Notes under the pieces: generated by a model
Told to the model about the DNA's origin: nothing
Databases searched by the model: none
The model's input: only the letters and a program-made list of their open reading frames with translations
Shown here: positions 8,217-15,847 of the stretch, piece after piece
Layout: the number at the start of each line of letters is the position of its first letter
Position numbering within the stretch: the first letter of the stretch is position 1
Assembly: GCF_025145845.1 (NCBI RefSeq)
Contig: NZ_CP102253.1
Coordinates: 3,534,001 to 3,598,000, forward strand
Reading direction: 5' to 3'
From: Alistipes shahii WAL 8301
GTDB lineage: Bacteria; Bacteroidota; Bacteroidia; Bacteroidales; Rikenellaceae
Length of the DNA stretch: 64,000 bases
Program-made: the position numbers and the translations under genes

Positions 8217-8729
8217 TTAGTTCTTCGATGGCTTTTGCCCGCTCCCGTTCTCGCGGACGATGCGTTCCTCGACTAAGATCCTCAATTTTTTTAAGTAAGC
8301 AACCTCGGCGCGAAGACGTTGGTTTTCGACTCGCAAGTCATTTTCTTCCTGTGGTTGTAGTTCCTGTTTATTAGGCTTGGTTCTCATCTTACCCCGATTA
8401 TCACGGTAAAGACCGGATTCACCTTCTTCATAATAGATACGCTCCCATTTGCTCAGCGTACTCTCATTGTAAATACCGAACTTTGCCGTTGTTTCCGTTA
8501 AAGATAAGTGATTCTCGTGCATGTGCCTGATAGCTGACAACTTAAAATCGCCGCTGTAAGTATATTGCCGTATACGAAGACCTGCTTCGCCGAACTCTTT
8601 ATAACGCGCAATCCAACGCGACAAAGGCGTATAGCTTATTCCAAAATGCTTGGAGGCGGACGATACGGAATGTTGGCCATTGACAACAGACAAAACTGCC
8701 GCTAATTTCTCCTCATAACTGTACTTCAT
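8217..8729 (-). CDS. IS3-family transposase OrfA (HTH protein)
   Basis: The 170-residue protein starts MKYSYEEKLAAVLSVV at ATG 8729. It has two consecutive helix-turn-helix repeats (HSVSSASKHFGIS...LSRWIARYKEF; SLTETTAKFGI...LSKWERIYYEEG) and a C-terminal coiled-coil segment (ENDLRVENQRLRAEVAYLKKL) of the IS150-type OrfA. It binds the element ends. The frame ends at TAA 8217-8219, in register with the downstream OrfB frame. Confidence 0.85.
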   Translation of the reverse strand: MKYSYEEKLAAVLSVVNGQHSVSSASKHFGISYTPLSRWIARYKEFGEAGLRIRQYTYSGDFKLSAIRHMHENHLSLTETTAKFGIYNESTLSKWERIYYEEGESGLYRDNRGKMRTKPNKQELQPQEENDLRVENQRLRAEVAYLKKLRILVEERIVRENGSGQKPSKN

Positions 8730-8801
8730 AAAACACCCCAAAAGTTATGTCCAACTTTTGGGGTGCAGTTCATGATGATCTTCCCCTTTTCACAGACCGC
8801 A

Positions 8802-9098
8802 TCAGCGCTGCGCTTTCATATAATGCTGTTCCAGCAGTTTATAAAGCGATGACTGCGGATAAAGAATCTTTCCACCAAGAGTAGTATAAGGGATTTGGCG
8901 GTTGTCCCGGTAATTCTGCAAGGAGCGTTTCGAGATGCTGAAGATGCTGCAAATCTCCTCACTGGTCAGGTACAGTTCATTTCCGATGGTCGGGCGGTGC
9001 GTGTCGATCAGAATATCGACGGCACGGATGGCTTTGACGATGTCGCGGCGCAGTTCCTTGAACGCGGCGCTGTCGCGGGTAATGATCTCTTCGGTCAT
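8802..9098 (-). CDS. Excisionase-like helix-turn-helix protein (copy 2)
   Basis: The 98-residue protein has a short helical N-terminus. A MerR/excisionase-type (HTH_17) domain follows, near residues 42-88 (LYLTSEEICSIFSISKRSLQNYRDNRQIPY..LGGKILYPQSSL). Such small proteins accompany integrases of Bacteroidetes conjugative transposons and act as directionality factors or regulators. It begins one base after the TAG of the neighbouring paralogue (9100-9384), so the two are one transcript. The two share the order LTxEExCxxxSIxKRxLQxYR and the IPYTxLGxK wing. The IS3 element lies directly downstream and does not interrupt it. Confidence 0.8.
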   Translation of the reverse strand: MTEEIITRDSAAFKELRRDIVKAIRAVDILIDTHRPTIGNELYLTSEEICSIFSISKRSLQNYRDNRQIPYTTLGGKILYPQSSLYKLLEQHYMKAQR

Positions 9099-9099
9099 G

Positions 9100-9384
9100 C
9101 TACAGGCTTTTTATCAGGTGCTTTTCCAGAAGTTGCCGGATGTCGTCGTCCCGGAACAATACTTTATTCCCCAAGGCCGTATAGGGGATGATGCCGGCGG
9201 AGCGATAGTATTGCAAGGCTCGCTTGGTGATGCTCAAGGCCTTGCAGACCTCCTCGGCCGTAAGCCACCGGACAGTTGTCGGTTGGGCGGAGAGGGAATG
9301 GAGCGCAGACACTCGCTCCAGAAGACGTTGAAGGTGCGCCTGCATCTCTTTATAGGCGCTCGTTTCCATAAGGACGCAATCCAT
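9100..9384 (-). CDS. Excisionase-like helix-turn-helix protein (copy 1)
   Basis: The 94-residue protein is paralogous to its downstream neighbour. Its HTH_17-type domain occupies about residues 38-85 (WLTAEEVCKALSITKRALQYYRSAGIIPYTALGNKVLF). The start may be ATG 9384 or ATG 9369 (METSAYKEM), which resembles other family N-termini. It is the first gene of the pair at the right end of the mobile remnant, where excision and regulatory proteins are often found. With the integrase truncated, it probably no longer has its recombination partner in cis. Confidence 0.8.
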   Translation of the reverse strand: MDCVLMETSAYKEMQAHLQRLLERVSALHSLSAQPTTVRWLTAEEVCKALSITKRALQYYRSAGIIPYTALGNKVLFRDDDIRQLLEKHLIKSL

Positions 9385-9556
9385 AATGCTGAGGGTTTAG
9401 GTGATTTCTGCGTTAAGGATGTGCAAGATAATCCAAGCCTTCAGAAAACGATTCCTATGTCCGCTCCAGACCGTTCCAGTCCGCTCAAAGGAAAAAATGA
9501 TCGACGGTGACGCTGATGTCCGCCATAAATCGGCAAATGGAGTAATAAAAATCATA

Positions 9557-9589
9557 TTTGCTTTTTTTATCAGATATTCACTATATTTG
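9557..9589 (+). promoter_or_regulatory. Outward-facing promoter at the right end of the element
   Basis: TTTG (9557-9560), 21 nt, TATATTTG (9582-9589) is a full consensus promoter on the plus strand. It points across the right att-like repeat into the glmS terminator. No gene in this window is served by it. In a circular form it would read toward the integrase end, so it may be the former integrase promoter. Confidence 0.6.
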
Positions 9590-9632
9590 TATAGAGTTGT
9601 TTGACAGGATGAACCTCGATGTAAGTTTATTC

Positions 9633-9662
9633 GAGACTTGCGTTTCTAAATCATTACCTCAT
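9633..9662 (+). repeat. Right att-like direct repeat (attR candidate)
   Basis: This is the partner of 4166-4195 (23/30 identical, same orientation). It ends four bases before the glmS terminator stem. Integration into the 3' non-coding side of glmS would leave the gene intact. Confidence 0.5.
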
Positions 9663-9665
9663 AAA

Positions 9666-9704
9666 AAAGCAATGCCGTAACTCATTCAGTTACAGCATTG
9701 CTTT
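9666..9704 (-). terminator. glmS terminator
   Basis: A long stem (AAAGCAATGC, one mismatch, GTAACT pairing with AGTTAC, mismatch, GCATTGCTTT) is followed on the minus strand by TTTTTTAT. It lies 59 bp past the glmS stop. Confidence 0.85.
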
Positions 9705-9762
9705 GTAAATCCTCGGAAACCCAACGGAAGCTGCGGATTTTCGTTTGCCGTGCGGCGCGTGA

Positions 9763-11607
9763 TCACTCCACCGTCACCGACTTGGCGAGGTTGCGGGGCT
9801 GGTCGACATTACGGCCCTTGTAGACGGCGATGTAGTAGGCCAGCAGTTGCAGCGGGACCGATACCACGATGGGCATCAGGCACTCGGCGATCACCGGGAC
9901 CTCGATCACGAAGTCGGCCGAGCGGCGCACCTGTTCGTCGCCGCGGGCAATGACGGCGATGATCTTGCCGCCGCGGGCCTTGATCTCCTCGATGTTCGAG
10001 GCCGTTTTTTCGTAGGTGTGGTCCGGCGTGGCGATGGCCACGGTGGGCATCTCGGCGTCGATCAGCGCAATGGGGCCGTGCTTCATCTCGGCTGCGGGAT
10101 AACCTTCGGCGTGGATGTACGAAATCTCCTTGAGTTTCAGCGCGCCTTCGAGTGCCGTGGGGTAGTTGTACCCGCGGCCGAGGTAGATGAAGTTGTGCGC
10201 GTAGGTGAATATTTTCGCCAGGTCGGCGACCTGCGGTGCGACTTTCAGCACCTCTTCCATCGTCTCGGGCAGATGCAGCAGCGCCGCCGAAACCTCGTTG
10301 TAATACGCCTCCGTGACGGTTCCTCTCTCGCGGCCCACGGCCAGCGCCAGCATGGCCATCACGGTCACCTGCCCGGTGAAAGCCTTCGTCGAGGCGACGC
10401 CGATCTCGGGCCCCACGTGGATATAGGCCCCCGAATCCGTGGCCCGGGCGATCGACGAGCCGACGACGTTGCAGATGCCGAAGACGAACGCCCCGGCCTT
10501 GCGGGCCAGTTCGACGGCGGCCAGCGTGTCGGCCGTCTCGCCCGACTGCGACACGGCCACGACGATGTCGTCCTCGCGGATGATGGGGTTGCGGTAGCGG
10601 AACTCCGAGGCGTACTCCACCTCGACGGGAATGCGGCAGATCGACTCCACGAGGTGTTCGCCGATCAGCGAGGCGTGCCACGACGTGCCGCACGCCACGA
10701 AAATGATGCGCCGGGCGTTCACGAACCTGTCGCGGTGGTCGATCACGCCCGAAAGTTTCACCTCGCAGGTGTCGGGGTTGATGCGTCCGCGGATGCAGTC
10801 GACGATGGTCCGGGGCTGCTCGTAAATCTCCTTGAGCATGAAATGGGGATAGCCGCCCTTTTCCAGCTGCGAGATCGACAGCTGGAGTTTCTTGATGTCG
10901 ATCTTCGCGTCGTGGTTGTCCAGCGTGACGATTTTCAGCGGGGCGTTGCGGTCGATCACGGCGATTTCGCCGTCGCCCACGTAGACGAAATCCTCGGTGT
11001 ATTCGATGATCGACGCGGCGTCGGACGAGAGGAAGAACTCCCCGTCGCCCACGCCCACGACCATCGGGCTGCTCTGCCGCGCGGCGACGATCCGGTCGTG
11101 GTTGCCCTTCTCGACGACGGCGATGGCGTAGGCGCCGATCACCTGCCGGAGGGCCTGCCGCACGGCTTCGGGCAGCGAGCAGCCGCTGGTCGCCCGGACG
11201 TATTCGATCAGATTCACCAACACCTCGGAGTCGGTGCTGCTGCGGAAGGTGTATCCGTTCTGTTCGAGGGCGTCCTTCAGCACGCGGTAGTTCTCGATGA
11301 TGCCGTTGTGTATCAGGGCTATGTTCTCCGATTCGGAGTAGTGGGGATGGGCGTTGGCGTCGTTCGGAACCCCGTGCGTGGCCCAGCGGGTGTGGGCGAT
11401 GCCGATGTTGCCGCCGAGGTCCTTTCCGTCGAGGAAATGCTCCAGATCGGAGACCTTGCCCTTGCATTTGAATACGTTGAGACGCCCGTCCGGGTTGACC
11501 AGCGCGACGCCCGCACTGTCGTATCCCCTGTATTCGAGGCGGTGAAGCCCCTTTATCAGAATCGGGCACGCGTCGCGCCGCCCGACATATCCGACTATTC
11601 CGCACAT
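9763..11607 (-). CDS. glmS: Glutamine--fructose-6-phosphate aminotransferase (isomerizing)
   Basis: This enzyme makes glucosamine-6-phosphate from fructose-6-P and glutamine, the entry step to UDP-GlcNAc for peptidoglycan and LPS. The 614-residue protein starts MCGIVGYVG. Cys2 becomes the N-terminal nucleophile, which fixes the start at 11607 rather than a more upstream codon. The glutaminase domain spans about residues 2-220 (RYPQSS-like stretch AARQSSPMVVG). Two SIS domains follow, the first with CGTSWHA and SQSGETADT, the second with LGRGYNYPTALEGALKLKEISY. The C-terminus PRNLAKSVTVE is canonical. No ribozyme-type leader was seen; a -7 promoter element lies 25 nt upstream. glmM, 2.7 kb upstream, supplies the next step. 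Confidence 0.97.
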   Translation of the reverse strand: MCGIVGYVGRRDACPILIKGLHRLEYRGYDSAGVALVNPDGRLNVFKCKGKVSDLEHFLDGKDLGGNIGIAHTRWATHGVPNDANAHPHYSESENIALIHNGIIENYRVLKDALEQNGYTFRSSTDSEVLVNLIEYVRATSGCSLPEAVRQALRQVIGAYAIAVVEKGNHDRIVAARQSSPMVVGVGDGEFFLSSDAASIIEYTEDFVYVGDGEIAVIDRNAPLKIVTLDNHDAKIDIKKLQLSISQLEKGGYPHFMLKEIYEQPRTIVDCIRGRINPDTCEVKLSGVIDHRDRFVNARRIIFVACGTSWHASLIGEHLVESICRIPVEVEYASEFRYRNPIIREDDIVVAVSQSGETADTLAAVELARKAGAFVFGICNVVGSSIARATDSGAYIHVGPEIGVASTKAFTGQVTVMAMLALAVGRERGTVTEAYYNEVSAALLHLPETMEEVLKVAPQVADLAKIFTYAHNFIYLGRGYNYPTALEGALKLKEISYIHAEGYPAAEMKHGPIALIDAEMPTVAIATPDHTYEKTASNIEEIKARGGKIIAVIARGDEQVRRSADFVIEVPVIAECLMPIVVSVPLQLLAYYIAVYKGRNVDQPRNLAKSVTVE

Positions 11608-11631
11608 GTTGTTCTGTTTTTTTGTTCGGGT

Positions 11632-11639
11632 CAAAAATA
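11632..11639 (-). promoter_or_regulatory. glmS -7 promoter element
   Basis: The minus strand reads TATTTTTG, matching TAnnTTTG, 25 nt before the glmS start codon. The upstream stretch is A/T-rich with no clear TTTG at -33. Confidence 0.5.
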
Positions 11640-11670
11640 AGAAAAAATTTTAATAAACACACATGTGTAA

Positions 11671-11692
11671 GGGCGGGAATTTACTCCCGCCC
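11671..11692 (-). terminator. Hairpin after suhB
   Basis: An 8-bp GC-rich stem (11671-11678 with 11685-11692, 6-nt loop) lies 50 bp past the suhB stop. It is followed on the minus strand by a weak T-tract (TTACACATGTGTG), so termination may be partial and let some transcript run into glmS. Confidence 0.6.
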
Positions 11693-11741
11693 TCATTCAG
11701 AATAGGCTGCAACGTTTGCAACGATTTGGTTTTCGGTGAAT

Positions 11742-12524
11742 TTACCGCACGTACTTCAAGATTTCCTTCACGATCGCGCCGTTGCCCGCGACGATCGAGA
11801 TGCCCCGGTCGCGGCGCAGGTCGCAGACGACGCCCCCGGCCTCGGCGAGGATCAGTTCGGCGGCGCAGACGTCCCATTCGTGCAGCGCCAGTTCCCAGTA
11901 GCCGTCCAGCAGTCCGGCGGCGACGCAGCTGATGTCGTAGGCCGCAGAACCCAGCCGCCGGACATCCCGCACGTAGGGGATGATCCGTGCGACGTTGTCG
12001 CTGTTGTTGTCCGGATTCACGTCCTTGTCGTAGGGGAATCCCGAGGCGATGACCGAGGTGGCGAGCGTCTGTTTCTCCCCGACGCGGATGCGTTCCGGCT
12101 CCCGCGAAGCGTATTGCAGATATGCCCCGCCGCCCTTCGTCGCCGTGAACAGCTCGTTCAGGTAGGGTGCGTAGACGACCCCCACGATGGTTTCGCCCCT
12201 GTACTGGAGGGCTATCGAAACCGTGAACAGCGGAAGTCCCTGACTGTAATTGGTCGTGCCGTCGAGCGGGTCGACGACCCAGCGCCAGTCGCTCGCGGCG
12301 TTGCCCCGGCAGCCGCCCTCCTCGCCCAGAATGGCATGGTCGGGATAACGCTCCGCGATCATGCCGGCAATCAGTTCCTCGCTCTCCCTGTCGGCGCGCG
12401 TCACCACGTCGTAGACGTTGGATTTGGTCTCGATCGACAGCCTGTCGCCCCGGAAGTAGGCGAGTTGTATTCCGCCCGCGGCCTTCGCCAGCTGCACGGC
12501 GAATTTCAGCAGTTCGTCGTACAT
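11742..12524 (-). CDS. suhB: Inositol monophosphatase family protein
   Basis: This 260-residue Mg-dependent phosphatase has the family's metal-site motifs: GEE near residue 70, WVVDPLDGTTNY near 82-93 and WELALHEWDVCAAELILAEAGG near 203-224. It hydrolyses inositol-1-phosphate or similar sugar phosphates; in many bacteria SuhB also has a transcription-related role, which cannot be judged here. Its ATG lies one base before the stop codon of the M20 peptidase gene, which is upstream in transcription. It is therefore the last gene of the glmM-nlpE-M20-suhB run. CysQ-type 3'-phosphoadenosine phosphatases are a possible alternative assignment. Confidence 0.88.
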   Translation of the reverse strand: MYDELLKFAVQLAKAAGGIQLAYFRGDRLSIETKSNVYDVVTRADRESEELIAGMIAERYPDHAILGEEGGCRGNAASDWRWVVDPLDGTTNYSQGLPLFTVSIALQYRGETIVGVVYAPYLNELFTATKGGGAYLQYASREPERIRVGEKQTLATSVIASGFPYDKDVNPDNNSDNVARIIPYVRDVRRLGSAAYDISCVAAGLLDGYWELALHEWDVCAAELILAEAGGVVCDLRRDRGISIVAGNGAIVKEILKYVR

Positions 12525-12525
12525 G

Positions 12526-13893
12526 CTATTCGGATTCGGCGAAATACTTGTAGAACAGCGGAATGGTCTCCACGCCCTTGTCGAACTGCTCGAGTCCGTA
12601 GCTTTCGTTGGGCGAGTGGATGGCGTCCTCGGCCAGACCGAAGCCGATCAGCAGCGATTTGATGCCCAGGATGGACTCGAATCCGCTGATAATGGGGATC
12701 GAACCGCCCGAGTAGAAGGGCAGGGGCTTTTTGCCGAAAGTCGCCTCGACGGCCTTCTCGGCCGCCTTGTAGGCCGGCATGTCGGTCGGCGCGACGTAGG
12801 GCATGCCGCCGTGGAGCGATTTCACCACGACCTTCACGCTCTCGGGCGCGATGGCGCGGAAATGTTTCTCGAACAGCTCCGAGATCTTGCGGTAGTCCTG
12901 ATTCGGCACGAGGCGCATCGAAATCTTGGCCGAAGCCTTCGACGGAATGACCGTCTTGGTCCCCTCGCCCGTGTAGCCTCCCCAGATGCCGTTGACGTCG
13001 AGCGACGGGCGCACGCCGGTGCGTTCCAGCGTCGTGTAACCCGCTTCGCCCTCCACGTCGCCGATTTTCAGCGACTTCTTGTAATCCTCGAGGCTGAACG
13101 GCGCCTTGTTGAACGCCTCGCGCTCGGCGGGCGTCAGCTCCCGCACGTCGTCGTAGAAGCCGGGGATCGTCACGCGGCCGTTCTCATCGACGAGTCCCGC
13201 CACCAGCCGCGCCAGCACGTTGGCCGGGTTGGCCACCGCACCGCCGAACAGCCCCGAATGCAGGTCCTTGTCCGGTCCCGTCACCTCGACCTCCATGTAG
13301 GCCAGTCCGCGCAGTCCGCAGGTGATCGACGGCGTCTGCATCGAGATCATCGACGTGTCCGACACCAATATAATATTGGCCTTGAGCAGCTCCTTGTTCT
13401 GCTCGCAGAAGCCGTAGAGGCTCGGCGAACCGATCTCCTCCTCGCCTTCGAGCATGAATTTCACGTTGCAGGGCAGCGAATCGGTGGCGCACATCGCCTC
13501 GAACGCCTTGGCGTGCATCCACAGCTGGCCCTTGTCGTCGTCGGCGCCGCGGCCCCAGATGCGGCCGTCGCGGATGACCGGCTCGAAAGGTTCCGTGCGC
13601 CACTCGTCGCGCGGGTCCACGGGCATCACGTCGTAGTGGCCGTAGACCAGCACCGTTTTAGCCCCGGGATCGACGGTCTTCTCGGCGTAAACCACCGGAT
13701 TGCCCTCCGTGGGCAGCACGTCGGCGCGGTCGGCCCCGGCCTTCACGAGCGCCGCCGCGAGAAACTCGGCGCAACGCTGCATATCGGGCTTGCGCTCGGA
13801 CTGCGCGCTGATCGACGGGATACGCAGCAGGTCGAGCAACTCGCTGATAAACCGTTCTTTATTCTCCTTTATATAAACCTTTGCTTTATTCAT
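12526..13893 (-). CDS. M20 family dipeptidase
   Basis: The 455-residue zinc metallopeptidase belongs to the CNDP/PepV-like branch. The first metal ligand is in VYGHYDVMPV (about 83-92) and the bridging Asp in WGRGADDDKGQ (about 113-123). The catalytic Glu pair is in EGEEEIGSPS (about 150-159). A lid or dimerisation domain occupies roughly 205-330. No signal peptide is present, so cleavage of dipeptides is cytoplasmic. The start codon directly abuts the TAA of the NlpE-like gene, and its stop lies one base before the suhB ATG, which indicates translational coupling in one operon. Confidence 0.9.
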   Translation of the reverse strand: MNKAKVYIKENKERFISELLDLLRIPSISAQSERKPDMQRCAEFLAAALVKAGADRADVLPTEGNPVVYAEKTVDPGAKTVLVYGHYDVMPVDPRDEWRTEPFEPVIRDGRIWGRGADDDKGQLWMHAKAFEAMCATDSLPCNVKFMLEGEEEIGSPSLYGFCEQNKELLKANIILVSDTSMISMQTPSITCGLRGLAYMEVEVTGPDKDLHSGLFGGAVANPANVLARLVAGLVDENGRVTIPGFYDDVRELTPAEREAFNKAPFSLEDYKKSLKIGDVEGEAGYTTLERTGVRPSLDVNGIWGGYTGEGTKTVIPSKASAKISMRLVPNQDYRKISELFEKHFRAIAPESVKVVVKSLHGGMPYVAPTDMPAYKAAEKAVEATFGKKPLPFYSGGSIPIISGFESILGIKSLLIGFGLAEDAIHSPNESYGLEQFDKGVETIPLFYKYFAESE

Positions 13894-14340
13894 TTATTCG
13901 GTGGTTTTTTGCAGTGTGTAATTGTCCGCCAGCGCGCCGGTCACAGGTTGTTTTTCGGCGTCGAGGCGGCGCAGGCGGTTCTCCTCGACCTTGTAGTATT
14001 GGGGCTGTCCGCCCTCCGAGGGCGTCAGCGTCAGCAGGTTCTCCTTAACGGTGAAAGCGCCCTTCTCGTCGAATTCCGAGTCGCGGTCGATGTATTTCAG
14101 ATGCAGGGCATAGGAACCGTCGGGCGCGAGCGTCAGCGTCGTCTCGATTCCCGGGCAGTCGGCCGCAGGCAGCGTGCCCTTGTAGACGCCCAGATAGTCG
14201 AGCGAGGTCTCGGCATTGTGCATGTCGGGAGCCGCTGCCGTTGTCTGCTGCGTCCCGGCTGTCGCCGCCTTCTGCTGCGCATTTCCGCCGCAGGAGACCA
14301 TCGCGAGGGCTGCGGCGAGGATCAATAAACTCTCTTTCAT
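13894..14340 (-). CDS. NlpE-like lipoprotein
   Basis: The 148-residue precursor starts at ATG 14340. Its signal sequence ends in the lipobox MVSCGG (Cys at about 17), so it is an anchored lipoprotein. An Ala/Gln/Thr-rich linker follows. The mature part has a DYLGVYKGTLPAADCPGIETTLTLAPDGSYAL segment typical of the NlpE N-terminal domain, which in other bacteria senses envelope or copper stress. The CxxC motif known from E. coli NlpE is not present. The gene lies four bases after the glmM stop and abuts the M20 peptidase start, so it is operonic with cell-wall precursor synthesis. Confidence 0.75.
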   Translation of the reverse strand: MKESLLILAAALAMVSCGGNAQQKAATAGTQQTTAAAPDMHNAETSLDYLGVYKGTLPAADCPGIETTLTLAPDGSYALHLKYIDRDSEFDEKGAFTVKENLLTLTPSEGGQPQYYKVEENRLRRLDAEKQPVTGALADNYTLQKTTE

Positions 14341-14344
14341 GGTC

Positions 14345-15733
14345 TTAAATGTTGCAGATCTCCTTGATTTCGGCAATGAACCGCTGCGCCAGCGCGTCGG
14401 CCTCGTCCATCGACTTCGCCTCGGTGTAGACGCGGATGATCGGCTCGGTGTTCGACTTGCGCAGGTGCACCCAGTTTTCCGCGAAGTCGATCTTCACGCC
14501 GTCTATATCGTTCACGTTTTCACCGGCATAACGCTCCTTCACCTCACGCAGCACTTTATCTACGTCGATGGCGGGCGTCAGCTCGATTTTGTTCTTCGAG
14601 GCGTAGTACGAAGGGTAGGTGGCGCGCAGCCGGGTCATCGTCATGCCTTTCTTCGCCAGCCACGTTAAAAAGAGCGCCGTGCCCACCAGCGCGTCGCGGC
14701 CGTAGTGCAGCTCGGGGTAGATCACTCCGCCGTTGCCTTCGCCGCCGATCACCGCGCCGACCTCCTTCATCTTCGCCACGACATTGACCTCGCCGACCGC
14801 CGAGGCGTAGTACTTGCCGCCATGCCGCTCCGTGACGTCGCGCAGCGCGCGCGACGAGGAGAGGTTCGAAACCGTGTTGCCGGGCTTTTCGGAAAGAATG
14901 TAGTCCGCGACGGCCACCAGCGTGTACTCCTCGACGAACATCGAGCCGTCCTCCGAGACGAACGCCAACCGGTCGACGTCCGGGTCGACGACGATGCCCA
15001 GGTCGGCTTTCTCGCGCACGATGACCTCCGAGATTTCCGTGAGGTTCTGCGGCAGCGGTTCGGGGTTGTGGGCGAATTCGCCCGTGGGTTCGCAGTTCAG
15101 CTCCACGACCTCGCAGCCCAGTTCGCGCAGCAGTTTCGGCATCACGATGCCGCCCACCGAGTTCACGGCGTCGACGACGACCTTGAAACGGCGTTTGCGC
15201 ACCGCTTCGACGTCGACCAGCGGCAGCGCCAGCACGCGGCGGATATGCTCGTCGTTGAAATCCTCGCGCGACAGCACATGGCCGATGGCGTCGATCGCGG
15301 GGTAGTCGTAATCCTCCTCCTCGGACATGGCCAGCACCTGCTTGCCCTCGGCGTCGTTGAGAAACTCGCCGTCGGAGTTCAGCAGTTTCAGGGCGTTCCA
15401 CTGGCGGGGGTTGTGCGAGGCGGTGATGATGATGCCGCCGTCGGCCTTCTTGCCGATCACGGCCATCTCGGTCCCGGGGGTGGTGCACAGCCCGACGTTG
15501 ACGACGTCCGCGCCGCAGGCCAGCAGGGTCCCTTCCACGAGGTTCGAGACCATTTCGCCCGAAATACGGGCGTCGCGTCCTACGACTATGGTAAGTTTTT
15601 TGCCCGGATTGCGGCGGGCGATCAGGCGCACGTAGGCCGTGGTGAATTTGACGACGTCGGGAGGCGTCAGGTTCTCGCCCGCGGGTCCGCCGATCGTGCC
15701 GCGGATGCCCGAAATGGATTTGATGAGTGTCAT
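14345..15733 (-). CDS. glmM: Phosphoglucosamine mutase
   Basis: The 462-residue alpha-D-phosphohexomutase interconverts glucosamine-6-P and glucosamine-1-P. The active serine is Ser106 in IITASHNPRQW. The metal loop is VDPDVDRLAF at about 244. The sugar loop is EGNGGVIYPELHYGRD at about 323. The phosphate-binding loop RKSNTEPIIRVYTEA lies near the C-terminus. Early residues ISGIRGTIGG are the usual opening of Bacteroidetes GlmM. Proximity to glmS supports GlmM over phosphomannomutase, though dual activity is possible. It is the first gene of a tight minus-strand operon, transcribed divergently from the nucleoside phosphorylase. Confidence 0.88.
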   Translation of the reverse strand: MTLIKSISGIRGTIGGPAGENLTPPDVVKFTTAYVRLIARRNPGKKLTIVVGRDARISGEMVSNLVEGTLLACGADVVNVGLCTTPGTEMAVIGKKADGGIIITASHNPRQWNALKLLNSDGEFLNDAEGKQVLAMSEEEDYDYPAIDAIGHVLSREDFNDEHIRRVLALPLVDVEAVRKRRFKVVVDAVNSVGGIVMPKLLRELGCEVVELNCEPTGEFAHNPEPLPQNLTEISEVIVREKADLGIVVDPDVDRLAFVSEDGSMFVEEYTLVAVADYILSEKPGNTVSNLSSSRALRDVTERHGGKYYASAVGEVNVVAKMKEVGAVIGGEGNGGVIYPELHYGRDALVGTALFLTWLAKKGMTMTRLRATYPSYYASKNKIELTPAIDVDKVLREVKERYAGENVNDIDGVKIDFAENWVHLRKSNTEPIIRVYTEAKSMDEADALAQRFIAEIKEICNI

Positions 15734-15785
15734 GTTTTATTCGGTTTTACGGATACTTATATTTATGAAAAATTCGCTTCGAAGT

Positions 15786-15816
15786 TTTGATATTCGAGGT
15801 AAATATATTACTTTTA
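15786..15816 (+). promoter_or_regulatory. Promoter of the nucleoside phosphorylase-dnaN operon
   Basis: TTTG (15786-15789), 19 nt, TACTTTTA (15809-15816) matches the Bacteroidetes promoter with one mismatch in the -7 element, 31 nt before the start codon. Confidence 0.55.
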
Positions 15817-15847
15817 TGCCAATTATGGAAATTAAAAAACGACAATT

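Larger units (their letters stand above)
7396..8772 (-). mobile_element. IS3-family insertion sequence (about 1.38 kb)
   Basis: The ends form 24-bp inverted repeats beginning TGA..TGCACCCCAAA (7396-7419 and 8749-8772; 20/24 identical). They are flanked by a direct duplication TGAT (7392-7395 and 8773-8776). Inside are an orfA-type HTH protein and a DDE orfB, both on the minus strand. Removing the element plus one TGAT restores a continuous sequence ending the 7005-7394 gene. Base composition is clearly AT-richer than the host. Confidence 0.9.
4166..9662. mobile_element. Remnant of an integrative element (IntDOT-type integrase family)
   Basis: About 5.5 kb lies between imperfect direct repeats. 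It sits in the interval between the esterase gene and the glmS terminator. It carries a truncated tyrosine integrase next to the left repeat, a truncated CoiA-like gene, DUF2958, a small hypothetical gene, an IS3 element and two excisionase-like HTH genes near the right repeat. No relaxase, coupling protein or tra gene is left. It therefore looks like the two ends of a Bacteroidetes conjugative or mobilizable transposon fused by internal deletion. Without an intact integrase it should be immobile by itself. Confidence 0.7.
9385..9762. other. Right boundary region of the mobile remnant
   Basis: There is no credible gene between the HTH pair and the glmS 3' end. The stretch contains an outward-facing consensus promoter (9557-9589), the right att-like repeat (9633-9662) and the glmS terminator hairpin (9666-9704). 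Nothing further was recognised in 9385-9550 or 9705-9762. Confidence 0.6.
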
